The notes beneath the pieces were generated by a model that was not told the DNA's origin, made no database searches, and saw only the letters and a list, made by a program, of their open reading frames with translations. 64,000 nucleotides of DNA from Chitinophaga sp. XS-30 (GTDB lineage: Bacteria > Bacteroidota > Bacteroidia > Chitinophagales > Chitinophagaceae). Positions 1-8,720 of the stretch are shown one piece after another. The translations under genes were made by a program, and so were the position numbers. How positions within the stretch are numbered: position 1 is the first letter of the stretch; every line of letters starts with the position of its first letter. Location of the stretch: positions 5,941,001-6,005,000 of the forward strand of contig NZ_CP043006.1 of assembly GCF_008086345.1 (NCBI RefSeq), given 5' to 3'.

Positions 1-1
1 C

Positions 2-583
2 GGCACCATCGATCATGCGGACAGCAGCATTACCGTGTATATTCCTTTCTATCTGCAACTCGTCACACTGGAACCGCAGATCACCGTTGCCACAGGCGCT
101 ACCGTAACACCGGCCAGCGGAACCCTGATAGAAGATCTCATGGATGTATTCCGGAACGGCCGCGATATAAAATATATCGTAACCGGGAAAGACGGGAACA
201 AGAGCACATACACATTGAAAATCGCCGTGCAGCAGCCGCCCGTAGTGCTGAAAGAATTGTCCACTGCAGACAATATCAGGAACTACAATATCCGCGCCGC
301 CGCTACCTCTCTGCGCATTGTGCTGGAAGGTTCGGGTTTTAACGAGAACAGGGATCTGATGAAACTGGAGATGGTGGATGATGAAGGCAATGTCTACCCG
401 CTGGGGATCGCTGCCAATGCTTTCAATGATACTTACAGCATAAACATCACCCTGTCAAAGAACCAGCCGGACGGCGCCGCCGTATTCAACAGCTTCGAGA
501 CCACGAAGACCTTCCGCATAAGAGTGTACAACTATGCGCGGCAAGCCATCACACAATATCCCATCCAGATCACCAAAACCTGA
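2..583 (+). CDS. DUF5018-like surface lipoprotein, C-terminal part (cut by window edge)
   Basis: The reading frame is open from the first full codon at base 2 to a TGA at 581-583, so the true start and any signal peptide lie outside the window. The visible 193 residues begin with a strand-rich module containing the phrase ATVTPASGT and ending in YTLKIAVQQPP, the pattern of DUF5018-type Ig-like repeats in Bacteroidetes cell-surface lipoproteins. A second beta-rich part follows. The same phrase recurs in the next gene, so the two are tandem paralogues. Function is unknown; such proteins are usually found beside TonB-dependent uptake loci and may bind ligands at the outer membrane. The family call is by pattern only. 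Confidence 0.6.
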   Translation, partial: GTIDHADSSITVYIPFYLQLVTLEPQITVATGATVTPASGTLIEDLMDVFRNGRDIKYIVTGKDGNKSTYTLKIAVQQPPVVLKELSTADNIRNYNIRAAATSLRIVLEGSGFNENRDLMKLEMVDDEGNVYPLGIAANAFNDTYSINITLSKNQPDGAAVFNSFETTKTFRIRVYNYARQAITQYPIQITKT

Positions 584-590
584 TTATTAC

Positions 591-1628
591 ATGCGCACTT
601 ATATATCCATCCATATTACTTTACTCGGCATCTGCCTGCTGACCTTCGTTTCCTGCAAAAAGGAAACCGAGTACGCTCCTTATCCCTATAATGACATACA
701 ATCGCTGAAGATCACCGCAGCCGACGAAACCATCAGCGCGGCGCTGGTGGGGGACAGCATCGTCATTTACTGGCCCTCTTACCTGGACATGCCGGAAAAG
801 ATCAGCCCGCAGATCACCGTATCGGAAAATGCAACCGTAACACCGGCATCCGGCACGGAAGTGGACTTCGCTACCGGTACAAAATTCAGCGTAAAGGCAC
901 AGAGCGGAGCGGTAAAGGATTATTTCCTGAAGATCGTGATCAACCAGCCGCCCATCCAGCTGGCACAGGAAACCTATATCACTTACCTCGCTGAAAAAGG
1001 CGGCACCTGCACATTCACCAACGGCGTTTATCTCCGCTACGTTATCCCGGACCCGGCCGTCACCCGCTTCTACCTGATAGACAGCAGCGATACGGAACAC
1101 GAACTGGCTATTGCCTTCACCGAAGAAACGCAGGACCTGGTGGTCACCGTTCCGGATGAAGATCAATTCGGAATGGGAGGATACCGGATCAGGATCGTCA
1201 GCGGTACGCAAACACTGGAAACAGCAGATCATATTTTCGGCATCGTGTACCCTTCCTCCATGAAAGGCACGGCGGACGCGCTTACCACCTCGGTTACGGT
1301 GAAACGCGGTGAAGAGATCACCTTTTCCGGCGCCAATTTTTTTGACATGAAAGAGGCCATTGTGATGACCTATGATGCGAACGGCAATGAAAGCGAACTC
1401 GGCACCCTGGAGCTGGTCAGCTACACCGCTGCTTCCGCTACCTACCGCGTGCCCGCCGGTTTCCCCACAGGTACCCGCACGATGGGCACCTGGGCCGCAG
1501 GCAGCGTGAACATCGCACTGCGTACATCAGACTATATCGGCAACTGGAGCTGGTCAGCCGCTACAAAGGTCACCATACCGGTGAATGCGCCTTTTGACGG
1601 CAGTGTATCCTTCACCGTTACCGAATAA
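591..1628 (+). CDS. DUF5018-like lipoprotein with C-terminal TIG-like domain
   Basis: 345 residues. I chose the ATG at 591, 7 bases after the upstream stop, because it gives a clear lipoprotein signal (hydrophobic stretch ending FVSC, lipid-attachment Cys22, then KKE); an in-frame ATG at 534 would overlap the previous gene and bury this signal. Residues about 35-125 form a DUF5018-like module with the ATVTPASGT phrase and end in FLKIVINQPP, matching the upstream paralogue. Residues about 225-310 contain a TIG/IPT-like stretch (VKRGEEITFSGANF). It is likely an outer-membrane-anchored, surface-exposed binding protein. Its neighbours suggest it is co-transcribed with a HmuY-like lipoprotein. The ligand is unknown. 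Confidence 0.7.
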   Translation: MRTYISIHITLLGICLLTFVSCKKETEYAPYPYNDIQSLKITAADETISAALVGDSIVIYWPSYLDMPEKISPQITVSENATVTPASGTEVDFATGTKFSVKAQSGAVKDYFLKIVINQPPIQLAQETYITYLAEKGGTCTFTNGVYLRYVIPDPAVTRFYLIDSSDTEHELAIAFTEETQDLVVTVPDEDQFGMGGYRIRIVSGTQTLETADHIFGIVYPSSMKGTADALTTSVTVKRGEEITFSGANFFDMKEAIVMTYDANGNESELGTLELVSYTAASATYRVPAGFPTGTRTMGTWAAGSVNIALRTSDYIGNWSWSAATKVTIPVNAPFDGSVSFTVTE

Positions 1629-1703
1629 TTATAAACACTTTGCAGCAACATCTGTCCAATGCAATTACTATAAACCCTTTTTTACATTCATTAAACCCTT
1701 ATT

Positions 1704-2420
1704 ATGAAAAGAAACAACACCTTGACCCGGGCGGCACTGACCATTTGCACAGGCGCTTTGCTGTGCTTTGCATCCTGCTCCAAGAATAATGACGTCATTG
1801 CCGATGAAAAGATAACCCTTGAAGACGCCCTTTCACTGACGATCCCTGACGGGGACAGCGCCACACTGAGCAGCAATGGCTCACAAGGCAAGATCTACAA
1901 CGACGGTGGCATATATACCGTAGCCAATTTCAGGCAGTCCTATTCCTCCGGCCCCGGACAGCCTGCAGACGGCAATTTCTACTGGGATTTCCCGAACAAT
2001 GATGCGGGCAACCCCGGCGCTCACTCCATCAAATTCAGCGGTATTGCCACAGGTGATATCACTGCCTCAGGCAGCAACGAGATCCGTTTCATTGATGTTT
2101 ATTTTGATGATGTGGAATACGGTGACTGGTCTTCCGCCAGCACACCTCAGGCTTCACCGGCCGGCAGCGGCGTCATCGGGATGGACGAAGTGACCGGCAC
2201 AGGTGTTCCTCCTGCAGTAGCGGCTTATGCTAACGGCGCAGGCTGGTATATTTATCAATGGACGCCTTCCCATCACGTGATCCCCGTTCCGGATCGCACC
2301 CTGCTCTGGAAAAGCGGCTCCACTATCTACAAATTCGATATCAGTTCTATTTATCAGAATGGCGTAACAGGCGGAGCATTCCCCTATTACAACTTCCGTT
2401 ATCAGCAGCTGACACCCTGA
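1704..2420 (+). CDS. HmuY-like (putative heme-binding) lipoprotein
   Basis: 238 residues with a lipoprotein signal (lipobox FASC, Cys25). The C-terminal third has the arrangement seen in HmuY-family proteins: an aromatic segment (WYIYQW), His-Ile-Pro, a 'drtLLWKSGSTIYKFDI' strand pair and a final YYNFRYQQL strand. In characterised HmuY proteins this fold captures heme outside the cell and passes it to a TonB receptor; that role is known for the family, not shown here. Axial histidines differ widely between HmuY relatives, so heme binding is uncertain; candidates are the adjacent His-His near residue 190. The gene lies 75 bases after the DUF5018-like gene and is last in the rightward group, before a hairpin. 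Confidence 0.6.
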   Translation: MKRNNTLTRAALTICTGALLCFASCSKNNDVIADEKITLEDALSLTIPDGDSATLSSNGSQGKIYNDGGIYTVANFRQSYSSGPGQPADGNFYWDFPNNDAGNPGAHSIKFSGIATGDITASGSNEIRFIDVYFDDVEYGDWSSASTPQASPAGSGVIGMDEVTGTGVPPAVAAYANGAGWYIYQWTPSHHVIPVPDRTLLWKSGSTIYKFDISSIYQNGVTGGAFPYYNFRYQQLTP

Positions 2421-2442
2421 TCTCCCGGATGTTGCTGTACAA

Positions 2443-2473
2443 ATGCGGTTGCCCGGTCTACGGGCAGCCGCAT
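2443..2473. terminator. Bidirectional terminator between hmuY-like gene and phr
   Basis: Stem ATGCGG-T-TGCCCG pairs with CGGGCA-G-CCGCAT around a 5-base loop. It sits 22 bases after the rightward stop and touches the leftward photolyase stop codon, so it probably ends both transcripts. The T-tracts on either side are short (TTTGT on the minus strand). Confidence 0.6.
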
Positions 2474-3771
2474 CACTGTTTCAAGGCCTTTCCGTAAGTC
2501 TCCAGCGCACGTTTCCGCGCCATGCTATGCTCCACAATGGCAGATGACATGTAATCCAGTTCATCCACCTCCGGCACCCAGCGCCGGATGTAGCGCATGT
2601 CCCTGTCAAACTTCTCCGTTTGCAGCGCCGGATTGAATACCCGGAAATAAGGCGCCGCATCACAGCCGCTGCCCGCCGCCCATTGCCAGCCCCCGTTATT
2701 GGCCGCCAGATCATAATCCAGCAGTTTCTTCGCAAAATATGCTTCTCCCCATCGCCAGTCGATCAGCAGATGCTTTGTTAAAAAGCTCGCTACGATCATG
2801 CGTACCCGGTTATGCATGTACCCGGTGGCATTCAGTTCCCGCATCCCGGCATCCACGATCGGATAACCGGTTTTCCCCTCGCACCAGCGCTGAAACTCCC
2901 TTTCATTATTCCGCCAGGCGATCTTGTCGTATTCCGGCCGGAAAGAACCGCCGACCACATGCGGGAAATGCCACAATATCATCTGGTAGAACTCCCGCCA
3001 GATCAGTTCTTTCAGGAAGATCTCATTCAACTGCCTTGCCTGCCGCGCCAGCTGGCGGATACCGATGGTGCCAAACCGCAGATGCACACCCAGCCGCGAA
3101 GTGCCGTTCATCGCGGGATAATCCCGCGTCTGGTCGTAATGCGCGAGCAGCGCCTGCTCCGGTGTGTTGTCCGGAAAATCCCGCTCCGTTTCCCGGAAAC
3201 CGATGGACGACAGCGGCGGAACCGGAAGCGCCTGCTGCCGGTGGAAATGCCGGTAGTATTGCGCTACAGGGTATGACTTCAGGAAAAACGCATCCAGCTT
3301 TGACAGCCATTTTTTACTGTAGGGCGTAAATACCGTATAGGGCGTACCGTTATCTTTCATGACTTCATCCTTCGCGAATATCACCTGGTCCTTATACCTG
3401 TGAAAAGCAATATTGCGCGCTGCCAGCAGCTTCGCCACGGCGGCATCCCGGTCCCGCGCATAAGGCTCATAATCGTCATTGGTATAGACCGCTTTCACGT
3501 CATAACGTGCGGTCCAGTGCAGGAAGGCTTCTTCCGGTGTGCCGTGGAATACATCGAGGGTGCTGTTCATTGCCTGCAGTTGCCGCTGCAAGCCGGACAA
3601 TGCATCGTGAATGAACAGGAGGCGCCTGTCAGCCTTGTCTTCCAGGTCATCGAGAATATTCGTATCAAAAACAAATACCGGCACAACGGGGTATCCGCTG
3701 TGCAGGGCGTGATATAAAGCAGCCTGGTCGTCAAGCCTGAGATCGCGGCGAAGCCAGCAGAGAGAGAGCAT
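2473..3771 (-). CDS. phr: Deoxyribodipyrimidine photo-lyase (class I CPD photolyase)
   Basis: Flavoprotein that uses blue light to split cyclobutane pyrimidine dimers in DNA. 432 residues from the ATG at 3771, which gives the family's usual beginning (LCWLRRDLRLDDQAAL); a TTG at 3795 extends the frame but has no family support. Residues 1-160 form the antenna-binding Rossmann domain. The FAD domain spans about 200-425 with KTGYPIVDAGMRELNATGYM (300-319) and DLAANNGGWQWAAGSG (354-369). By spacing, W286, W339 and W362 match the electron-transfer tryptophan triad of the E. coli enzyme (W306, W359, W382). Last gene of a leftward run after pabC, 43 bases downstream. The antenna pigment cannot be told from sequence. 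Confidence 0.93.
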   Translation of the reverse strand: MLSLCWLRRDLRLDDQAALYHALHSGYPVVPVFVFDTNILDDLEDKADRRLLFIHDALSGLQRQLQAMNSTLDVFHGTPEEAFLHWTARYDVKAVYTNDDYEPYARDRDAAVAKLLAARNIAFHRYKDQVIFAKDEVMKDNGTPYTVFTPYSKKWLSKLDAFFLKSYPVAQYYRHFHRQQALPVPPLSSIGFRETERDFPDNTPEQALLAHYDQTRDYPAMNGTSRLGVHLRFGTIGIRQLARQARQLNEIFLKELIWREFYQMILWHFPHVVGGSFRPEYDKIAWRNNEREFQRWCEGKTGYPIVDAGMRELNATGYMHNRVRMIVASFLTKHLLIDWRWGEAYFAKKLLDYDLAANNGGWQWAAGSGCDAAPYFRVFNPALQTEKFDRDMRYIRRWVPEVDELDYMSSAIVEHSMARKRALETYGKALKQ

Positions 3772-3814
3772 GGTGGATAAAGTGGTCAGGTTCAAAAATC
3801 AGCCAAGGCGCAAC

Positions 3815-4645
3815 TCACAACAAGGCCTCATACAGCAGATCATGCAAAATAGCAACATTGGCGTTGCCGTAACTCGTATCCCGGAACTGACCTACCCAGC
3901 GGATGCCGTAGATCGCATTGGTGAGAAAGACCTCGTCTGCATTTTCGATATCCCGTAGGGTCAATGGCTGTTCTTCCAGTTTGTACGGCAGATCGGACAT
4001 CAGCAGATGCTTGCGCATCACGCCGCAAACGCAGCCTTCCGCCAACGGCGGAGTGATCACCCGTTTGCCCTGTATGATGAAAATATTGGCGATGGTAGTG
4101 TCCGCAGCGCGACCGTACTGGTTCAGCAACAGCACTTCGCTGAGCTGATGCTCCTTTGCATACAGCGCACCGAGAACGTAAGGCAGACAGTTGTTGGATT
4201 TCAGGTTGGACAGTTTGTCGCCGTTCTTAACGGCATCGGGAAAAACGTCCAAGCTGAGGCCCGATTCATTCAGTTCGAAAATATGCCTGGGTAAAGACCA
4301 GCACTGGATCATAAATTCCGGGCGATGGTCCACCGGCCCGTAAAAACCCGTGCCGGAGCGCCAGACCGTCAGCCGGACGCGCGCCAGCTGGCTGACGCCG
4401 TTTTCCCGGCAAAGCTCCAGGATCAGCCCTGTAAAATATTCCTTCGTAAAGTGTGCGGGGATATGAAAATGCAGGATATGCATACTGGCGATCAGCCTTT
4501 CAAAATGAAGGTCCGCCAACAACAGTTGCCCCTGATATACTTTCATGGTCTCAAAGCATCCATCACCATACCGGAAACTGCGGTTATCCACGGTCAGCAA
4601 TGGCTTGTCAGCCGCCATGATTTTTCCGTTATAACACAATTGCAT
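3815..4645 (-). CDS. pabC: Class IV PLP enzyme, probable aminodeoxychorismate lyase
   Basis: 276 residues. A fold-type IV pyridoxal-phosphate enzyme; the likely reaction is release of pyruvate from 4-amino-4-deoxychorismate to give 4-aminobenzoate for folate. Visible marks are FRYGDGCFETMKVYQGQL (24-41), the expected Schiff-base lysine K149 in the string NLKSNN, and the PLP-binding TTIANIF loop at 183-189. The residue that is normally Glu just before this loop and contacts the pyridine nitrogen is Asp182 here. It lies 15 bases after scoB and 43 before phr. Branched-chain or D-amino acid aminotransferase activity is the main alternative, since the class is hard to separate by sequence and no pabA/pabB is in view. 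Confidence 0.7.
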   Translation of the reverse strand: MQLCYNGKIMAADKPLLTVDNRSFRYGDGCFETMKVYQGQLLLADLHFERLIASMHILHFHIPAHFTKEYFTGLILELCRENGVSQLARVRLTVWRSGTGFYGPVDHRPEFMIQCWSLPRHIFELNESGLSLDVFPDAVKNGDKLSNLKSNNCLPYVLGALYAKEHQLSEVLLLNQYGRAADTTIANIFIIQGKRVITPPLAEGCVCGVMRKHLLMSDLPYKLEEQPLTLRDIENADEVFLTNAIYGIRWVGQFRDTSYGNANVAILHDLLYEALL

Positions 4646-4660
4646 ACTGTAAGTTACGAA

Positions 4661-5317
4661 TTATAATACCATTTCAGGCACGGCCTCATCCACGATCAGG
4701 CGGCCTGCCGTTTTTGCTTTGATCTCCTCTACACTGACGCCCGGAGCGCGTTCCAGCAGACGGAACCCTTCCGGTGTTACATCCAGCACGGCCAGTTCCG
4801 TCACGATCTTTTTCACACAGCGCACACCCGTCAACGGCAATGTGCATTGCGGCAGCAGTTTGCTTTCTCCTTTGGGGTTGGTATGCATCATGGCCACAAT
4901 GATATTCCGTGCGGAAGCCACCAGGTCCATTGCGCCGCCCATGCCTTTTACCATTTTGCCGGGGATCTTCCAGTTGGCAATATCCCCGCTGTCCGATACT
5001 TCCATGGCCCCCAGCACGGTAAGGTCCACCTTCCCCGCACGGATCATGCCGAAACTCTCGGCGGAATCAAAGAATGATCCGCCCGGCAATACGGTAACGG
5101 TTTCTTTACCGGCATTGATCAGATCGCCGTCTATATCTTCTTCGGCAGGATAAGGGCCCATGCCCAGCATACCGTTTTCCGACTGCAGCATAATGGAAAT
5201 GCCGGCGGGAACGAAATTGGATACCAGCGTAGGGATGCCGATACCGAGGTTCACATACATGCCGTCCTGCAATTCCTGTGCGATACGTTTTGCTATTCCA
5301 TATTTATCGAGCGCCAT
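4661..5317 (-). CDS. scoB: Succinyl-CoA:3-ketoacid CoA-transferase subunit B
   Basis: 218 residues from the ATG at 5317 (MALDKYGIAKRIAQEL), the usual start for this subunit, only 4 bases after the scoA stop. The beta subunit of the heterodimeric enzyme moves CoA from succinyl-CoA to acetoacetate or a related 3-oxoacid. It contains the catalytic glutamate in the motif SENGMLG (Glu47), which forms the glutamyl-CoA thioester, and the glycine-rich GGAMDLV segment near residue 130. Length is normal. Translation is probably coupled to scoA, as expected for subunits needed in equal amounts. Confidence 0.93.
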   Translation of the reverse strand: MALDKYGIAKRIAQELQDGMYVNLGIGIPTLVSNFVPAGISIMLQSENGMLGMGPYPAEEDIDGDLINAGKETVTVLPGGSFFDSAESFGMIRAGKVDLTVLGAMEVSDSGDIANWKIPGKMVKGMGGAMDLVASARNIIVAMMHTNPKGESKLLPQCTLPLTGVRCVKKIVTELAVLDVTPEGFRLLERAPGVSVEEIKAKTAGRLIVDEAVPEMVL

Positions 5318-5321
5318 ACGA

Positions 5322-6014
5322 TCAGATTTTAACGGTTTTACGTTCAATGCGTTTTTCATAATCCTTTCCCTGGAAGATGCGGTGCACATAGATGCCCGGC
5401 ACATGTACCTGGTCGGGGTCCAGCTCGCCCGGCTGCACCAGGTGCTCCACCTCCGCAATAGTGATACGGCCTGCTTTGGCCATAGAGGTACTGAAGTTGC
5501 GGGTGGTCTTCCGGAAAACGAGATTGCCCATGGTATCGCCCTTCCAGGCTTTTACCAGGGCGAAGTCCGCATGCAGGGCCAATTCCATCAGGTAATCCTT
5601 TCCATCGAAATGCCTGGTTTCCTTGCCTTCCGCTATTTCCGTACCGTAACCGGCCGGGGTGAAAAATGCCGGGATACCCATGCCGGCCATCTGAATGCGT
5701 GTGGCCAAGGTGCCTTGTGGAATAAGGTCTACTTCCAGCTCGCCGGATAACAGCTGCCGTTCGAATTCGGCATTCTCGCCTACGTAGGAAGACATCATTT
5801 TTTTGATCTGGCGGGTCTTCAGCAGCAGGCCCAGTCCGAAATCATCCACACCTGCATTGTTGGAGATACAGGTGAGGGCATCCACGCCCTTGCGCACCAG
5901 CGCAGTGATGCAATTCTCCGGGATGCCGCAAAGACCGAAGCCTCCAAGCATCAGCGTGGCGCCACTGGGGATGTCTGCTATGGCAGCATCCGCGTTTGCT
6001 ACAACTTTTTTCAT
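5322..6014 (-). CDS. scoA: Succinyl-CoA:3-ketoacid CoA-transferase subunit A
   Basis: 230 residues. The alpha subunit carries the CoA-binding GGFGLCGIPENCITAL motif (residues 24-39), the NNAGVDDFGLG segment and the family's late block GNLVFRKTTRNFS. With scoB it allows growth on ketone bodies or recycling of acetoacetyl-CoA. It starts 81 bases downstream of the DUF4296 lipoprotein gene; that gap shows no clear terminator, so it may belong to the coaBC transcript or have its own promoter. No other short-chain fatty acid or polyhydroxybutyrate gene is nearby to narrow the pathway. Confidence 0.93.
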   Translation of the reverse strand: MKKVVANADAAIADIPSGATLMLGGFGLCGIPENCITALVRKGVDALTCISNNAGVDDFGLGLLLKTRQIKKMMSSYVGENAEFERQLLSGELEVDLIPQGTLATRIQMAGMGIPAFFTPAGYGTEIAEGKETRHFDGKDYLMELALHADFALVKAWKGDTMGNLVFRKTTRNFSTSMAKAGRITIAEVEHLVQPGELDPDQVHVPGIYVHRIFQGKDYEKRIERKTVKI

Positions 6015-6095
6015 CTTTTCATCGATTTATAAACGGTCAGACGGAACGGCCGGAAGATCTTTCCCCGCCCGCTCCTCGTTTTGGTGTTCAGTCGG

Positions 6096-6548
6096 TCAGG
6101 GAAGCATCAGTTTTCTGATATCCTTGTTGGGCCAGCGCATCGTATCTTTCTTCACGGGGTCTGTTCTGTTCAGCGCATTCATTTTGACCCGCTCCAGGGA
6201 ATCCAGTACGGTCTTCTTCCGTTGCACGATCTCCTGCATGGCCTTGTACACGCTTTCCAGCTTGTCAGGATGCGCTTCATAATACCGGTAGCTGTGCATG
6301 AATTCCTCGCGCGTCACTTTATGTATCTGAAGGATCTGCACATAATACTGCTTCACCCTTTGCTCCCGGATGGAATCCGGAATATGCACGGTATCGGTCT
6401 GTTCCCGGCCGTACACATCCGCAACGTTCATATCCAGCAAAATATCCCGCATTTTCTCTTTGGGCAGCACATCTCCCGGCACCCTGTCCGCCTGCCCGCA
6501 GGCGAACAGCAAAGTGAACAGAAGCGCTCCTGCTGTCTTACGCATCAT
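6096..6548 (-). CDS. DUF4296 lipoprotein
   Basis: 150 residues (149 if the second ATG, at 6545, is used). The N-terminus is a short lipoprotein signal with lipobox LFAC (Cys17). The rest is predicted helical and charged, with the DUF4296 pattern: LPKEKMRDILLDMNVAD, then Tyr/Gln-rich YYVQILQIHKVTREEF and YYEAHPDKLESVYKAMQ. The family is restricted to Bacteroidetes and has no assigned function. The 11-base gap to the upstream porD-like gene indicates one operon with coaBC-porD. Confidence 0.85.
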   Translation of the reverse strand: MMRKTAGALLFTLLFACGQADRVPGDVLPKEKMRDILLDMNVADVYGREQTDTVHIPDSIREQRVKQYYVQILQIHKVTREEFMHSYRYYEAHPDKLESVYKAMQEIVQRKKTVLDSLERVKMNALNRTDPVKKDTMRWPNKDIRKLMLP

Positions 6549-6559
6549 CGTATGTATCT

Positions 6560-7489
6560 TTATCTTAATTGCTGATATTTATTGGCATTCGGTATATCCA
6601 GCTGCGCCATCATCTGGGCCGCCCGGGCTTTTTCCTGTGGCGGCGCACCGGTGAAGATCTTCAGCAGCTCGTCGCTTTTCGCATTGAAGAACACCTGCAT
6701 CAGCATGGAATTGGGCACATCCTCATGGATGCCCATCAGCATGTTCAGGCAATTCATGATCGCCGCTCTCCCCTTGTTCACATCTTCATACATCACATCC
6801 AGGCCCATACGGTGATACTGGTACATGACATCATGAAAACGGCTGAATTTTACATTGAGCAGGTTATCCTGCAGCCAGTAACGGTTCCTGTTTCCCTCAA
6901 AGGCTTTCCAACCCGCAATATCCCTGCCATCCGGCGCATTGTTCACGATGTTCAGCGCCTTTCGGAAATACACATCGCCACCGCGCGGGGAGAAGGAATC
7001 GTAATCCATACCCAGGATGATATTGATGTAGTAAGCTACCGTAGCGGTAAGGTTGGAGACGAGGGGATCATTCCCCGTGATCCGCTGTTCATTGAATTCC
7101 AGCGGCTGGAACTCTACGTATTTGAACACCAGGTTCCCGTCCTGCGTGTTCAGCAGGCTGGAAGCGTAGCTGGCATTGAATACCGGGCGGATGGCCTGTA
7201 TGGTGAGCGTAGCCTTGTAGGTGTTGTTGCCAAGGGCATCCGTGATATTCAGCAGGAAGTTGCATTCTATCCGTTCCGCTGGTGTAAACGCATCGTCTGA
7301 CCAGCGACGGTTGTTGATGAATTCGGACAATGCGCCCTGCAGCGTTGTCAGCACTTTCCGGTCGGTATTCGTACTGAGCTTCGGACCGGCCTGAACGGAT
7401 ACATTGGCGCGGAGCTCCTGCGCATGGGCAACGGCAGCGCAGCACAGGCACAGGCAGGATAACAGCAGGGTACGGAGATGTCTAAGCAT
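6560..7489 (-). CDS. porD: DUF4835 / PorD-like protein (type IX secretion associated)
   Basis: 309 residues from the ATG at 7489, overlapping the coaBC stop by 8 bases; an in-frame ATG at 7501 is possible. The signal peptide ends near AHAQELRANV, the usual mature start of DUF4835 proteins. Later blocks (WSDDAFTPAERIECNF, ILGMDYDSFSPRGGDVYF, NRYWLQDNLL) are typical of the family. Members were linked genetically to gliding and Por secretion (PorD) in other Bacteroidetes; the molecular job is unclear. Position right after coaBC is the widespread Bacteroidetes order, though recN, often next, is absent. No other T9SS gene is in the window. Confidence 0.85.
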   Translation of the reverse strand: MLRHLRTLLLSCLCLCCAAVAHAQELRANVSVQAGPKLSTNTDRKVLTTLQGALSEFINNRRWSDDAFTPAERIECNFLLNITDALGNNTYKATLTIQAIRPVFNASYASSLLNTQDGNLVFKYVEFQPLEFNEQRITGNDPLVSNLTATVAYYINIILGMDYDSFSPRGGDVYFRKALNIVNNAPDGRDIAGWKAFEGNRNRYWLQDNLLNVKFSRFHDVMYQYHRMGLDVMYEDVNKGRAAIMNCLNMLMGIHEDVPNSMLMQVFFNAKSDELLKIFTGAPPQEKARAAQMMAQLDIPNANKYQQLR

Positions 7490-8678
7490 GTTGCAGTTCA
7501 ATTATGGCTAAAACTATGTTGCGGGCAACTTCCTGTTTTGACAAGAGCGGAAGGGCCTTTTCGTTTCCGTTGGAGGACAGCAGCGTCACTTTATTGGTAT
7601 CATGGTTGAATCCGGCGCCGGCATCGTTGAGGGAGTTCAGCACCACCATGTCCATATGCTTGTCCTTTAACTTCTTTAACGCATATTCCCTTTCATTGTT
7701 GGTTTCGAGGGAAAAACCGATCAGCAGCTGGCCGTTCTTCTTTTGTTCACCAAGGGTACGGGCAATGTCCGCCGTCCGCTCCAGCGCAATGCTCATATCA
7801 TCATCCTTCTTCTTGATCTTGATATCCGCCACGGTACGGGGCCGGTAATCCGCCACCGCCGCGGCCATCACCATGATATCCGTTCCGGGCGACAAGCGCA
7901 GGCAGTTGTCGTACATCTCGGCGGCGGTCACCACACGGGTGATGCTCACCCCCGCGTGACCGGTGGAAAGCGGTGTAGGGCCCAGCACGAGCTGCACTTT
8001 GGCGCCTGCTTCGGCGAGCGCTTCCGCCAGTGCAATCCCCATTTTTCCACTGGAATGATTGCTGATGAAACGCACGGGATCTATCGGCTCCTGTGTGGGG
8101 CCCGCGGATACAAGGGCTGTTTTGCCGGCAAGGGGACGGCTGCCGCCCAGGAAATCGCGCACATAGGTCACGATGTCTTCCGGTTCGGCCATTCTGCCTT
8201 CCCCGAAAAGACCGCTGGCCAATTCCCCTTTAAACACAGGCAACTGACGATGGCCGTACGAAATAAGTTTGGAGATATTCGCTTTGGTAGCGGGATGCAG
8301 CCACATGTCCTCATCCATCGCGGGTGCGAACAATACCGGACAGGTGGCGGAGAGATACACGGCCAGCAACAGGTTATCACAGATGCCGTTGGCCATTTTG
8401 GCAATGGTATTCACGGAGGCCGGAGCGATCAGCATGACATCCGCCCAGCGGCCGAGCATCACATGATTGCTCCAGCTGCCGTTCTCGCTGACGTGTACGC
8501 CAACCTCGTGCTTCGATAAAGTGGACAGGGTGAGCGGCGTAATGAACTCGCAGGCAGCCGGCGTCATCATCACTTTCACTTCAGCCCCTTCCTTTACCAG
8601 CAGCCGCACGAGCAAGGCAGCCTTGTAGGCGGCAATACTGCCGGTAACACCCAGTAGAATTTTTTTCCCTTGTAACAT
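7482..8678 (-). CDS. coaBC: Bifunctional phosphopantothenoylcysteine decarboxylase / phosphopantothenate-cysteine ligase
   Basis: 398 residues, normal length. It adds cysteine to 4'-phosphopantothenate and decarboxylates the product to phosphopantetheine, two steps of coenzyme A synthesis. The N-terminal CoaC flavodoxin-like half shows GVTGSIAAYKAALL (10-23), the active-site SNHV region, PASVNTIAKMANGICDNLL and PAMDEDMW, with Asp where many homologues have Asn (PAMN). The CoaB half from about residue 190 has SAGPTQEPIDPVRFISN, NHSSGKMG, AAAVADYRP and IGFSLETN. Its ATG is only 14 bases past the hairpin-plus-T-tract that follows rpoZ, so it needs either readthrough or a very close promoter. Confidence 0.95.
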   Translation of the reverse strand: MLQGKKILLGVTGSIAAYKAALLVRLLVKEGAEVKVMMTPAACEFITPLTLSTLSKHEVGVHVSENGSWSNHVMLGRWADVMLIAPASVNTIAKMANGICDNLLLAVYLSATCPVLFAPAMDEDMWLHPATKANISKLISYGHRQLPVFKGELASGLFGEGRMAEPEDIVTYVRDFLGGSRPLAGKTALVSAGPTQEPIDPVRFISNHSSGKMGIALAEALAEAGAKVQLVLGPTPLSTGHAGVSITRVVTAAEMYDNCLRLSPGTDIMVMAAAVADYRPRTVADIKIKKKDDDMSIALERTADIARTLGEQKKNGQLLIGFSLETNNEREYALKKLKDKHMDMVVLNSLNDAGAGFNHDTNKVTLLSSNGNEKALPLLSKQEVARNIVLAIIELQHA

Positions 8679-8692
8679 ACGAACAAAACAAA

Positions 8693-8720
8693 AGCGGCAG
8701 AATTACAATATTCTGCCGCT
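8693..8720 (-). terminator. Intrinsic terminator between rpoZ and coaBC
   Basis: Eleven-base-pair stem AGCGGCAGAAT / ATTCTGCCGCT with a 6-base loop, followed on the minus strand by CTTTTGTTTTG. It lies 25 bases after the rpoZ stop and ends 14 bases before the coaBC start codon, so it should separate bamD-rpoZ from coaBC unless read through. Confidence 0.75.
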
